64,000 nt of DNA from Bacteroidota bacterium (GTDB lineage: Bacteria; Bacteroidota; Ignavibacteria; UBA10030; UBA8401): NCBI GenBank assembly GCA_041658205.1, contig JBBAAO010000001.1, forward strand, positions 2,356,001 through 2,420,000, read 5' to 3'. The stretch's first letter is position 1; each line of letters starts with the position of its first letter. Under the pieces are notes generated by a model that did not search any database, was not told where the DNA came from, and saw nothing but the letters and a program-made list of their open reading frames with translations. Position numbers and translations under genes: made by a program. Below, one piece after another: positions 18,539-27,173 of this stretch.

Positions 18539-19231
18539 TTATGACTGAACAACGGTACGATCGATTTGAACGCTTGGTCCCATTGTTGACGAAATGAAAA
18601 TACTTTTAACGTATTGTCCTTTCGATGTTGACGGTTTCAGTTTTCCAACCGTCACAAGAAATGCTTTAATGTTTTCAGCAAGTTTATCTTTATCAAAATT
18701 TACTTTACCGATTGTTGCATGGAGAACGCCGGCTTTGTCAACACGAAATTCAATCTTTCCCGCTTTTACTTCTTTCACTGCTGTTGCAACATCAAGCGTC
18801 ACTGTGCCGCTCTTCGGGTTCGGCATCAATCCGCGCGGTCCAAGAATTTTTCCAAGCTTACCAACTTCCACCATCACGTCCGGCGTGGCAATAATCACAT
18901 CAATATCTGCCCAACCGCCTTTAATTTTTTCGACATACTCTTCGAGTCCTGCATAATCAGCACCCGCCGCTTTTGCTTCAGCATCTTTTGGTGCTTTTGC
19001 CATCACCAATACACGAACCGATTTACCAATTCCGTGGGGTAATGCAACTGTGCCGCGAACTGCTTGATCTGCTTTTTTGGGATCAACACCAAGACGAACT
19101 GCAATATCAACTGCCTCTGTAAACTTTGCCGATGCGGTGTCTTTTACGATACCAACTGCTTCATCAACTGAATAGAATTTTTTTGCATCATATTTTTTTA
19201 CTGCATTGTTGTACTTTTTACCGTGAGCCAT
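18539..19231 (-). CDS. rplA: 50S ribosomal protein L1
   Basis: L1 forms the mobile stalk at the E site and is a translational repressor of its own operon in other bacteria. ATG 19231 (230 residues, MAHGKKYNNAVKKYDAKKFYSV) has AGGAG at good spacing, so the upstream in-frame start at 19252 is rejected. Signatures are FTEAVDIAVRLGVDPKKADQAVRGTVALPHG, GADYAGLEEYVEKI, GLMPNPKSGTVT and the C-terminal KGQYVKSIFISSTMGPSV. Confidence 0.96.
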   Translation of the reverse strand: MAHGKKYNNAVKKYDAKKFYSVDEAVGIVKDTASAKFTEAVDIAVRLGVDPKKADQAVRGTVALPHGIGKSVRVLVMAKAPKDAEAKAAGADYAGLEEYVEKIKGGWADIDVIIATPDVMVEVGKLGKILGPRGLMPNPKSGTVTLDVATAVKEVKAGKIEFRVDKAGVLHATIGKVNFDKDKLAENIKAFLVTVGKLKPSTSKGQYVKSIFISSTMGPSVQIDRTVVQS

Positions 19232-19293
19232 GAGTTCTCCTTTGTGGTCCAAGCGTTATGCACTAAGCATAACTCCCACGATGATTAGAATGA

Positions 19294-19719
19294 TTAACCT
19301 TCGACTGTGATTCCTAAACTTTTTGCTGTTCCTTCGATCATGCTCATCGCAGATTCGATATCAGAAGTGTTGAGATCGGGCATTTTCATTGTGGCAATCT
19401 CTTTCACTTGCGCGCGCGTCACTTTACCGACTTTCGTACGGTTCGGTTCCCCGGAACCCTTCTGCACTTTTGCCGCTTTCACCAGCAACACTGCTGCCGG
19501 CGGTGTTTTAGTGATGAAGGTGAACGATTTGTCAGAAAATACCGTAATGATCACAGGAATAATCAGTCCAGCCTGCGTTTGAGTGCGGGCATTGAACTGT
19601 TTACAGAATTCCATGATGTTTACGCCCTTTTGACCAAGCGCAGGACCAACCGGAGGAGCAGGATTTGCCGCACCGGCAGGAATTTGCAACTTAATAAAAC
19701 CAACAACTTTCTTTGCCAT
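19294..19719 (-). CDS. rplK: 50S ribosomal protein L11
   Basis: L11 is part of the GTPase-associated centre and is needed for RelA activation and factor function. The 141 residues show KLQIPAGAANPAPPVGPALGQ, GVNIMEFCKQFNART, PVIITVFSDKSFTFITKTPPAAVLL and the C-terminal rRNA-binding helix ARDLNTSDIESAM-type region (here MPDLNTSDIESAMSMIEGTAKSLG). The proline-rich thiostrepton-site loop is intact. ATG start, 30 nt after nusG. Confidence 0.97.
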   Translation of the reverse strand: MAKKVVGFIKLQIPAGAANPAPPVGPALGQKGVNIMEFCKQFNARTQTQAGLIIPVIITVFSDKSFTFITKTPPAAVLLVKAAKVQKGSGEPNRTKVGKVTRAQVKEIATMKMPDLNTSDIESAMSMIEGTAKSLGITVEG

Positions 19720-19749
19720 AATCTTTCTCTACTGAATTAAATTGATAAA

Positions 19750-20310
19750 TTATTTTTCAACTTCAACTTGACTGAAATCGAGTTCGATCGGCGTTTTGCG
19801 GCCGAAGATACTCACCATCACTTTCAGCCGTAATTTTTCCGCATTAATCTCTTGCACAAATCCCGTGAAATTGTGGAACTGACCGCTGATAATCTTTACC
19901 GGTTCGCCGATATGGAACGGAATTTCCATGCGCTCAATCTCCGTGCCATCCTCTCTCTTCTCTTCAATCTTCCCGATGAGACGTTTTACTTCGTCCGGTT
20001 GAAGCGGAACCGGGCGATCTTTTGTCCCAACGAAACTCAGAACCGACGGCGTATTCAAAATGAGATGTTTTGTCTTCTCATCAAGTATTGCCTCTACCAG
20101 TATATAACCGGGGAAGAAATTTTTTGTCTTACTCTTCTTCTTTCCATCCTTCACTTCAAAAATCTTTTCCGCGGGGATAAGAATACGAGTAATTTTTTCT
20201 TGCAATCCTTGCTCTTTCGCCTCACTCTCCATCGCAAGTTTCACCTTATTCTCGTGTCCCGAGTAGGTACGAACAACATACCATCTATGTAAAACGGCTG
20301 AGTCCACCAC
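19750..20310 (-). CDS. nusG: Transcription termination/antitermination protein NusG
   Basis: NusG binds RNA polymerase and links it to Rho or to the leading ribosome. The 186 residues have an NGN domain (WYVVRTYSGHENKVKLAMES, KTKNFFPGYILVEAIL, PSVLSFVG) and a C-terminal KOW domain (HIGEPVKIISGQFHNFTGFVQEI). No in-frame ATG exists near the N-terminus. Two adjacent GTG codons at 20310 and 20307 follow the secE stop directly, and 20310 is used. The gene abuts secE and is followed by rplK. Confidence 0.95.
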   Translation of the reverse strand: MVDSAVLHRWYVVRTYSGHENKVKLAMESEAKEQGLQEKITRILIPAEKIFEVKDGKKKSKTKNFFPGYILVEAILDEKTKHLILNTPSVLSFVGTKDRPVPLQPDEVKRLIGKIEEKREDGTEIERMEIPFHIGEPVKIISGQFHNFTGFVQEINAEKLRLKVMVSIFGRKTPIELDFSQVEVEK

Positions 20311-20493
20311 TTAAAAGATTCCCTTGATAGCTTGACTGACAAGTGTGTCCACAACATAGACGAAGGCAGCAATAACGCCGCACACCCCAAGAACAACCAA
20401 GGTTGACTCCTGAAGTTCTTTTTGTGTTGGCCACGTTACTTTACTCATCTCTTTGTAGACGTCAGTAAAGAAGTTGATGATTTTTTCTTTCAT
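20311..20493 (-). CDS. secE: Preprotein translocase subunit SecE
   Basis: SecE clamps SecY in the Sec translocon. The 60-residue single-span form has the conserved cytoplasmic helix DVYKEMSKVTWPTQKEL followed by one membrane segment (VVLGVCGVIAAFVYVVDTLV). It precedes nusG with no gap, the usual secE-nusG arrangement. Confidence 0.95.
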   Translation of the reverse strand: MKEKIINFFTDVYKEMSKVTWPTQKELQESTLVVLGVCGVIAAFVYVVDTLVSQAIKGIF

Positions 20494-20512
20494 AATAACC
20501 TTGACACTTCTG

Positions 20513-20585
20513 CACGGGTGGAGGGACTCGAACCCCCAACCAACGGTTTTGGAGACCGCTACTCTACCAATTGAGCTACACCCGT
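20513..20585 (-). tRNA. tRNA-Trp (anticodon CCA)
   Basis: A 73-nt cloverleaf on the minus strand: 7-bp acceptor ACGGGTG/CACCCGT with G discriminator, D arm AGCTCAATTGGTAGAGT, anticodon loop CTCCAAA (CCA), T arm GGGTTCGAGTCCC. CCA is not encoded. It lies between rpmG and secE. Confidence 0.95.
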
Positions 20586-20592
20586 ACGAAAT

Positions 20593-20742
20593 TTACTTGG
20601 TTTCTTTGTGAATTGTGTGTTTGTTGCAGCGGGGGCAATATTTTTTATATTCAACACGATTTGTTTGTTTCTTTTTATTCTTCGTGGTTGAATAGTTTCG
20701 CTCCTTGCAAACGGTGCATTCGAGGGTAATGATATCTCTCAT
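20593..20742 (-). CDS. rpmG: 50S ribosomal protein L33
   Basis: A 49-residue protein, MRDIITLECTVCKERNY at the start and YCPRCNKHTIHKETK at the end. It has two CxxC pairs, the zinc-binding form of L33. Too short for many gene finders but unmistakable by sequence. It lies between tRNA-Gly and tRNA-Trp, just upstream of secE, the common rpmG-(tRNA-Trp)-secE-nusG order. Confidence 0.95.
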   Translation of the reverse strand: MRDIITLECTVCKERNYSTTKNKKKQTNRVEYKKYCPRCNKHTIHKETK

Positions 20743-20787
20743 ACTTCATTCCTTATTCTTAAAACAACACTGTGACATCTTATTGAG

Positions 20788-20860
20788 AGCGGAAGACGGG
20801 ACTCGAACCCGCGACCAACAGCTTGGAAGGCTGTGACTCTACCAACTGAGTTACTTCCGC
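20788..20860 (-). tRNA. tRNA-Gly (anticodon TCC)
   Basis: A 73-nt cloverleaf: acceptor GCGGAAG/CTTCCGC with T discriminator, anticodon stem CAGCC/GGCTG-type pairing with loop CTTCCAA (TCC), T arm CGGGTTCGAGTCCCG. It is third from the promoter side after both threonine tRNAs and the tyrosine tRNA. Confidence 0.95.
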
Positions 20861-20936
20861 AATTTTTTCATTAACCAAATCTCCTCTTTGACGATTTGGA
20901 AATTCTTTAGTTCGCAGGTTACTCCACTTTCAGCAG

Positions 20937-21009
<73 letters not shown>

Positions 21010-21024
21010 AATCTTTGCGTTCTG

Positions 21025-21107
21025 TGGGTAGGGAAGGATTCGAACCTCCGAAGCCCGAGGGCGACAGATTTACAGTCTGTTGCGTTTAACCACTTCGCTA
21101 CCTACCC
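21025..21107 (-). tRNA. tRNA-Tyr (anticodon GTA)
   Basis: An 83-nt class II tRNA with a long variable arm: acceptor GGGTAGG/CCTACCC with A discriminator, anticodon stem CAGAC/GTCTG-type pairing with loop TGTAAA (GTA), T arm GGAGGTTCGAATCCTTCC. The long variable arm (GCCCTCGGGC) fits bacterial tRNA-Tyr. Confidence 0.95.
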
Positions 21108-21122
21108 TTACCAATTTTCTTG

Positions 21123-21195
21123 AGCTGGCAATCAGACTTGAACTGATGACCTGCTGATTACAAATCAGCTGCTCTACCAACTGAGCTATGCCAGC
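21123..21195 (-). tRNA. tRNA-Thr (anticodon TGT)
   Basis: A 73-nt cloverleaf: acceptor GCTGGCA/TGCCAGC with T discriminator, anticodon stem CTGAT/ATCAG with loop TTGTA region reading TGT. It is the first gene of the minus-strand cluster, downstream of the promoter at 21278-21307. Confidence 0.95.
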
Positions 21196-21277
21196 AATAA
21201 TATCTTAAAGACCCAAGGCTCTTTAAGGAAAACGCATAAAAATACGGTTTCCTGAAAAGGTATTGTGGCGGAGTTAA

Positions 21278-21307
21278 CAAATATATACTTTTTTGCTAGA
21301 AAGTCAA
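21278..21307 (-). promoter_or_regulatory. Promoter of the tRNA-rpmG-secE-nusG cluster
   Basis: On the minus strand TTGACT (21307-21302) and TATATT (21285-21280) are 16 nt apart, about 80 nt before the first tRNA. The -10 element continues as TATATTTG, which also fits the TAnnTTTG consensus known for Bacteroidota housekeeping promoters. An 8-bp hairpin (CTTAAAGA/TCTTTAAG, 21204-21228) lies in the leader. Confidence 0.6.
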
Positions 21308-21333
21308 CAGAATATGCGTTAAAAATTAATAAC

Positions 21334-23130
21334 TTAAGGTGTTCGTTTGGACTTTATTTCTGAGGCTTTTTGACGGTAAAATTCGGCAACACTATCCATT
21401 CCATAATATCGTTCGTATAATTCCCTGCGCAACAAGGCATTCAATGCCAATGTTGTGATCTGTTTTGAGTAAATATCTTTCCCATCAAATCCTCTATAAA
21501 TGATCTGCTGAGAAGGAGTTGAGGAATAGACTGTATCTTTGCGAATTCTAAATAAAAAACCCTCGGGTACTCTATAATAGCCCAGTGTATATTGAGGTTC
21601 TATTTCCGGAGTGATATAGAATACCAAAGATTCATTCTTATCCATAAAACTTTTCAGTAGAGCAGTATAACGTCCTTCAATCGCTGCAAAATCGTACGGA
21701 AGTTCATGCTCAAATTTAAATAACTCCTGTTGAAACAACTGCGCTTCAATCTTTGACTTTCGCATCAATTCAGGATAATGATTCTCTAACTGAGGAATAT
21801 ACCATGACCTTCGGAAGAGTTCTTTATCCAACACCACAACATCCTTTCGGATATTCTTTACATACTGATAATAATAAGACGATGCTACAAAATAATCCCA
21901 TTGATATGAAAGGACAATCGAATTTTGGGGAAGGTTTAACAGGATATTTTTCGTGTAATCCTCGACAAGATAATTTTCGCTCTGGTTTACTTTTTTTCTA
22001 CTTTCGATACATTGGACAGAAACAATAATGATCAATAGAATCATCACCATCGACTTTGTGATGGGTTTTTCAAAGCGTAGATAAATTTTTTGAATGCCAA
22101 ATGCCGAAAAGATTGCAATAGCAATAAACGCGAGCAGAAAATATGAATCAATATCATGAATATCATAATTGATTGAGTATGCAATGCATGACACAAACAA
22201 CAGACCGGTAAACACAAATTTTTTCTTATCGGTAAATAGGAGTATAAAACATCCAACGACAGCAAACGCTAAAACAACAAAGAAGAACTCATTCGGTAAA
22301 TTTTCAAAAAAATAGTTCAATTGTTTCTTTGCTGCATCGGTAGAAGAAAACATGAAGACACGAAATTGTTTTCCCGTGAAGTGCCACCAAAATTTTTCGA
22401 ACGTTTGCGGATCACCCCAGTTCAGCAACGGCTGCTGGGCGGAACGTATTGGCAGATATAAATATATGGACAACCCTGCCATAAACGGAATTGATAACTT
22501 CGCAATATTCTTGAACGCATTCTTATTCACTCCCTGCTCAGCAAAAAACCAATACAACAATGCCGGAGCCAGTAATATTGTTGTGAGGTGATTTGTAAAT
22601 GATGCACCAACAGAGAACGAAAACAATAGCCACCAACGCGCTTCATTGGTCCTCACAGCATTCACAAACAACAAAAGGATTAAGCAGATCATCAACAAAT
22701 GCAGAGAATACACTTCAACAGCCACGCCTTGAAACCAAAAGGTTTTGGAAAATCCTAAGAAAAGGGATGCTGTGAATGATGAAATGAGAATACTGGTTCG
22801 GTCCTCCTTTTTTCCCCTATCAAGCAATTCTGTGATTACATAATAGAATACGACTAACGCCAGCGAAGTTAATACTGCCGATAAGAGATTCAACCGAACA
22901 ATCTCTTCGCCAGCAATAGGGAGAATAGAGAATAATCTTCCCAGCATTGTGAACAACGGATATCCGGTGGGATGTGCAATTCCAAGAGTAATTGCAACCG
23001 TCGCAAGCTCTCCGCTGTCAATAAATCCAACTGATGGAGAGAGTGTTGTATAATATTGAGAAAAGACAATCAGCCACAGAATAACTGCAGCTACTGTTTC
23101 TTTCTTTTTTTCAAAAAATTCTTTCATCAT
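21334..23130 (-). CDS. DUF2723 family multi-spanning membrane protein (putative glycosyltransferase)
   Basis: About 598 residues with some ten or more membrane segments in the first two thirds and a soluble C-terminal third. The N-terminal part has VGFIDSGELATVAITLGIAHPTGYPLF, the acidic/proline signature of DUF2723, a family related to GT-C glycosyltransferases (the human homologue TMEM260 is a protein O-mannosyltransferase). The lipid-linked donor and acceptor here are unknown. I choose ATG 23130 (MMKEFFEKK); a TTG at 23172 would add a hydrophobic stretch, and neither has a clear ribosome site. It stands alone, ending just upstream of the tRNA promoter. Confidence 0.8.
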   Translation of the reverse strand: MMKEFFEKKKETVAAVILWLIVFSQYYTTLSPSVGFIDSGELATVAITLGIAHPTGYPLFTMLGRLFSILPIAGEEIVRLNLLSAVLTSLALVVFYYVITELLDRGKKEDRTSILISSFTASLFLGFSKTFWFQGVAVEVYSLHLLMICLILLLFVNAVRTNEARWWLLFSFSVGASFTNHLTTILLAPALLYWFFAEQGVNKNAFKNIAKLSIPFMAGLSIYLYLPIRSAQQPLLNWGDPQTFEKFWWHFTGKQFRVFMFSSTDAAKKQLNYFFENLPNEFFFVVLAFAVVGCFILLFTDKKKFVFTGLLFVSCIAYSINYDIHDIDSYFLLAFIAIAIFSAFGIQKIYLRFEKPITKSMVMILLIIIVSVQCIESRKKVNQSENYLVEDYTKNILLNLPQNSIVLSYQWDYFVASSYYYQYVKNIRKDVVVLDKELFRRSWYIPQLENHYPELMRKSKIEAQLFQQELFKFEHELPYDFAAIEGRYTALLKSFMDKNESLVFYITPEIEPQYTLGYYRVPEGFLFRIRKDTVYSSTPSQQIIYRGFDGKDIYSKQITTLALNALLRRELYERYYGMDSVAEFYRQKASEIKSKRTP

Positions 23131-23216
23131 ACCAAAAATAGAAATGCCATAAATTTCGAATATAAAATACAAAATAATCTTCGAAATCTATGGCAAAAAA
23201 TGTCTTTTTGAATCTG

Positions 23217-25865
23217 TTACATATTGAAATAGTAGCTGAGCTTCACCAGAAAAATATTGTCCGCCTTTGCGTCGATCAATCGTGAGAATGATTTGTTCAT
23301 CTGAAAATCACCGATGTTCTCGTAATCCGATCTGTTTTGTGTCCAAACAAAATACATCACTGAACCTGGGAGATATTCCCATCGCAGTACGGCATTTCCT
23401 CTCAACGATTTGGAATTGAAATTGGGATTTGAAAAACTCTTTGCCGGTATCGGTCCGCTGCCGTCCGAATCGAAGGAATATGTGGAAGTCGAATCAATAT
23501 ACGAAATGGAAGAAGCGCCTGTGCCGTACAATAAATAATCGTCTGTTTTTGGTTTAAGTAATTCCTTGAAGTTAGAGTATGCTCCTGATGAAATAAGCGG
23601 CTGCAAATACAACTGCAAAGACAAGGACGGAGTTAACGTCCAGTTCAAACGAATGTTGGCGGAGATCGATCGGTAATCCAACTGACCAAAAACATATTGA
23701 TTTCCGAATGTTGCTACAGCCAATGGTTCGGCATGAACCGATTCACCAAACCACTGCAATTTTTGCATTTCTGTTTCATATTGCGGCCCGACCGAAAATG
23801 TAATGTTTTTTGCCGGACGATATTGGACCCAAAACGATGCGCTTTTATAATCGGAATGATCGGAAAAGTAATTATTCGTATTTACTTCTACTATAACGTC
23901 TTTACTGTAATCTGAACTTGCATTTAAATTAATCTCGTATCCAGTTTTATTGATGGTTAATGGTCCTCCCCGCGTCCGTCGGTTATTTATCGTTTCCGTT
24001 GGATTCATGGCCAGGTTCCAGTTCACTGAATAGAAATTCATAAATTGGACGAAACCAAAGTGGATTAACACCTGATGGATGAGATTATTTTGAAAATCAA
24101 AACTTTGTCCGAATCCTCCCCCTAATTCTTTGCGACGGAACAAGCCATCTGGTTCCGTCCAATTGTATCCGCCGCCGATATGCATATTGATGACATCTGC
24201 ACGGGATTGGAATCCGAGATCATTTACTTCATAGTTTGGATCAATGAAACCGATGGATGAGTTAAAGAAAAAATTTCCTTTTTGTTTTATCAAATAAAAT
24301 CGTCCGGCGAAACCTGTAAGCGATGATGCATTGGAATCCACCGTAATATGCGAGGCATCCGGACGTTGAAAATAATGTTGGGAATTTGTTTGAATGCCGG
24401 TGATCCGAGTTTTCGTTCCTTCCACATGCGAAATATTACTGTAACCGGTAACGACCCATGCTTTGCTGGTATCGAGGAATGTCCATCCATCCACACCAAC
24501 AAACGATCCGTTCGAGTTCAACCCGTTTTGAAGGACTCGATCATCGAACATTCTGTGTGTGTATGTTCCCAACACACCTATTCCCTGCTTGCCGTCATTA
24601 AAATCCCGCTGCACTCTTCCAACACCATAGTATGTTGACGGTTCCACTTCAGCACTCGCGCGCACCGGACCGGATTTGAAATCTGCATATTCGCGCGCGG
24701 TGATAGCGTGAATCGTTCCAACATTCCACCCATCTCCTACCTTGCCGGTGACTTTACCAGCCCCTAATATCCGTGTTGCAAAAGGCATATCGATAAAATT
24801 TGTTTGTCCCAGCGTATCGTTGCCATGAGGTGAACGTCCGATTCTTCTGCTATAGAATGGAGTTGTATAGGGGAAATTAAAATTCCAAAAATTTCGTCCT
24901 CCTCCTTGTCCAAAATTGGTAAAGATGTTTGCTCCTTCAACAAAGAACGGGCGCCGTTCGCTGAAGAATGATTCAACGTCTGAAAGATTGACCACTGCCG
25001 GATCGACTTCTACCTGGCCAAAATCGGGATTGACAGTTGCATTTAAGATGAGATTGCTGCTCAATCCGTACTTAATGTCCGCGCCGAATTCCGGTGAGTA
25101 ACGCGAACCATTGTTGAATGGATTACCGGGAGCTGGATGAGTATACTCCGCTTTTGTTGTACCAAACGGCAGCACTTCCAAAGCGTTTGCAGGTTTTATT
25201 CCATCGATACCAACAAGTTCAGGGAATCTGGAAACATATCCGCTTTCCATTCTTGGGGTATAGACGAGATAATCCGTTTCGCTTTTCCTGCCGATATCAC
25301 GTCGAAAATTAATCCCCCATATTTGGGAATCCTGATCTAAAAATCGTAACTGAGAGAAGGGGATTCTCATTTCAACTGTCCAGCCGCGATCATCTATCTG
25401 TGCTTTCCCTTCCCATACTCCATCCCAATCGAAATCATCCCAATCATCATTATAGAGCACACCATCTGCAAGTGTTCCGGAAGGGCCAACCACGAAATAA
25501 TTTCCGGATCGCTTGTCACGATACGGATCTAAAAATACTCCAAACCAATCGGCAGTGTTGAGATTATCTCTTCGATCGAGAAGCGCCATGATTGAATCGG
25601 GTGAAGAATCGAACAATCGTGCAGCGATGTAAAGTGCATCATCATCATACGCGACCCATACATCGGTCTTTTCGGATGGCTGTTCTCCCTGATTCGGTTC
25701 TTTTTGTTTCAGATCCGAAGATGCAGGATTTGAGTTCCAAATAGATTCCGAAAGTTTGCCATCAACGACGATCGGCTGTACCAATCGAACTGCTTTTACT
25801 TGTGCTGCTTGAATAGTCCAACAGCACAATATCCCCATCGCAAAAATTCGCACACAAGATGTCAT
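23217..25865 (-). CDS. DUF5916 outer-membrane protein with N-terminal CBM9-like domain
   Basis: An 882-residue exported protein: signal peptide (about 1-21), then a CBM9-like beta-sandwich (about 25-220: VVDGKLSESIWN, VWVAYDDDALYIAARLFD, GWTVEMRIPFSQLRF, WGINFRRDIGRK), followed by a long region with alternating beta strands ending in YYFNM, consistent with an outer-membrane beta-barrel. FSERRPFFVEGANIF is the typical DUF5916 motif. The ligand is not known. ATG with GGAGG upstream. It follows the DUF4097 gene after an 84-nt gap holding a hairpin, so cotranscription is partial at most. Confidence 0.85.
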   Translation of the reverse strand: MTSCVRIFAMGILCCWTIQAAQVKAVRLVQPIVVDGKLSESIWNSNPASSDLKQKEPNQGEQPSEKTDVWVAYDDDALYIAARLFDSSPDSIMALLDRRDNLNTADWFGVFLDPYRDKRSGNYFVVGPSGTLADGVLYNDDWDDFDWDGVWEGKAQIDDRGWTVEMRIPFSQLRFLDQDSQIWGINFRRDIGRKSETDYLVYTPRMESGYVSRFPELVGIDGIKPANALEVLPFGTTKAEYTHPAPGNPFNNGSRYSPEFGADIKYGLSSNLILNATVNPDFGQVEVDPAVVNLSDVESFFSERRPFFVEGANIFTNFGQGGGRNFWNFNFPYTTPFYSRRIGRSPHGNDTLGQTNFIDMPFATRILGAGKVTGKVGDGWNVGTIHAITAREYADFKSGPVRASAEVEPSTYYGVGRVQRDFNDGKQGIGVLGTYTHRMFDDRVLQNGLNSNGSFVGVDGWTFLDTSKAWVVTGYSNISHVEGTKTRITGIQTNSQHYFQRPDASHITVDSNASSLTGFAGRFYLIKQKGNFFFNSSIGFIDPNYEVNDLGFQSRADVINMHIGGGYNWTEPDGLFRRKELGGGFGQSFDFQNNLIHQVLIHFGFVQFMNFYSVNWNLAMNPTETINNRRTRGGPLTINKTGYEINLNASSDYSKDVIVEVNTNNYFSDHSDYKSASFWVQYRPAKNITFSVGPQYETEMQKLQWFGESVHAEPLAVATFGNQYVFGQLDYRSISANIRLNWTLTPSLSLQLYLQPLISSGAYSNFKELLKPKTDDYLLYGTGASSISYIDSTSTYSFDSDGSGPIPAKSFSNPNFNSKSLRGNAVLRWEYLPGSVMYFVWTQNRSDYENIGDFQMNKSFSRLIDAKADNIFLVKLSYYFNM

Positions 25866-25888
25866 AGGTCCTCCAAATTAGATACTCA

Positions 25889-25921
25889 AAAGCGGCGGTA
25901 GTGTGTTCGCTACGCCGCTTT
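25889..25921 (-). terminator. GC-rich hairpin terminator after the DUF4097 gene
   Basis: AAAGCGGCG and CGCCGCTTT, extended by TAG/CTA with one bulged base, form a strong stem around a short loop. On the minus strand it is followed by only four T, so it is a moderate intrinsic terminator between the sigma operon and the DUF5916 gene. Confidence 0.6.
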
Positions 25922-25949
25922 GATGAGTTTGTTGCATTACAATTGTCAA

Positions 25950-27173
25950 TTATTTTTTCTTGATATCGATATATCCATTCACAGTTTCTAATGTGATGGT
26001 TTCTCCGCCGCCGTTGAGAATATATCGTCCATGAATTTCTTCACGATCTTCATCTTTTTCATATGATTCGGCTTTGAAATCAGATCGGATTTCATATTTT
26101 GTTTTTCTGGATGATGAACCCCAATTTCCATTTTCACGAAGGCGGATCGTAGCTTCTATTGTCGCTTTGGCATTTTCCGGAATGGTTAATTTAATATCTC
26201 CGCCTGCCGTTTTTAACTTACTTTCGCCTTTACCGGTAGGATTCAATTCTGCATTGACGTTGCCACCCGCTGTGCTCGCTTCGATTGAGCCGGTAATGTT
26301 CTTTAAATCAATATCTCCACCGGCAGTTTTTGCTTCGACTGTTCCTGATGCACCTTTTAATCGAAGATCACCTCCCGCTGTGCGGAGATAAGCATTGCCG
26401 CTCACTTTTCCAACACGAACATCACCACCCGCAGTTGATAAAGAAGCATCACCGCCAATATCACCGACTTCAATATCGCCGCCGGATGTTCTTGCATCGA
26501 GTTTTTTGGCAACTTTTTCGATTCGAATATCACCACCGGAAGTGCTGATTGTTGCTTCACCATTAACACCCGCCAGAGTTATATTCCCTCCGGACGTTCG
26601 CAGGTCTGCTTTGCCGTCAATATCTCCGGTGCGAACATCACCGCCCGAAGTAGACATGCGAACCATCCCTTTCACTTTCTCGATGGTGATATTTCCGCCT
26701 GATGTTGAACCAACGGCATCTCCTGTCAAATTTCCTTGTAATTCAATATCACCGCCGGAAGTACGCAATTCAAGTTTTGTTTGTGTCGGAACTGTAATCA
26801 CAAAACGTCCGTCGCTGTGATCTCCCCATTTTGGACGGTATGTTACTCGTACTTCGTCACCGGATTGAATCATTTTTACAAACTCCATATCCTCATCATC
26901 AATACCATCCACCACTACGTTAATCTCATTTTTATCAGATGTCTTAATGAGAATCTCACAACCTGTAACGGAAACATCAAGCGAACTTCCTTTCCCCACA
27001 TTGAACGATTGTTCTTTCTTCGATTGATTGCTGGATGAACCGGTAACTGAAACTGATCCCGAACGAGCGTAGGATTTTCCAGACGACTTTGGTGATTCCT
27101 GATCGCTTCCGAATGCTGCACAAACGAGCAGAACGGCGCTGAGTATGATTGAATACATTCTTCCTGTCTTCAT
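25950..27173 (-). CDS. Secreted DUF4097-like protein with eleven 18-residue GGD/GGN repeats
   Basis: A 407-residue protein with a signal peptide (MYSIILSAVLLVCAAFG) and a short low-complexity serine linker. From about residue 140 it has roughly eleven tandem units of 18 residues, each opening T[SA]GGD or T[SA]GGN (for example TSGGDIRIEKVAKKLDAR). This spacing suggests a right-handed beta-helix or stacked solenoid of the putative-adhesin DUF4097 kind. A charged C-terminal segment follows. Its first four bases overlap the HEAT-repeat gene upstream, so it is the third gene of the sigma operon. Function is unknown; an envelope structural or binding role is inferred. Confidence 0.85.
   Translation of the reverse strand: MKTGRMYSIILSAVLLVCAAFGSDQESPKSSGKSYARSGSVSVTGSSSNQSKKEQSFNVGKGSSLDVSVTGCEILIKTSDKNEINVVVDGIDDEDMEFVKMIQSGDEVRVTYRPKWGDHSDGRFVITVPTQTKLELRTSGGDIELQGNLTGDAVGSTSGGNITIEKVKGMVRMSTSGGDVRTGDIDGKADLRTSGGNITLAGVNGEATISTSGGDIRIEKVAKKLDARTSGGDIEVGDIGGDASLSTAGGDVRVGKVSGNAYLRTAGGDLRLKGASGTVEAKTAGGDIDLKNITGSIEASTAGGNVNAELNPTGKGESKLKTAGGDIKLTIPENAKATIEATIRLRENGNWGSSSRKTKYEIRSDFKAESYEKDEDREEIHGRYILNGGGETITLETVNGYIDIKKK

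Noticed and set aside
26000..26770. Possible CRISPR or satellite array
   Set aside because: The 54-bp period encodes protein repeats that differ in sequence; no identical repeats with unique spacers.
26395..26820. Plus-strand frame with regular PP repeats
   Set aside because: It is the antisense of the GGD repeats of the DUF4097-like protein and shares their 54-bp phase.
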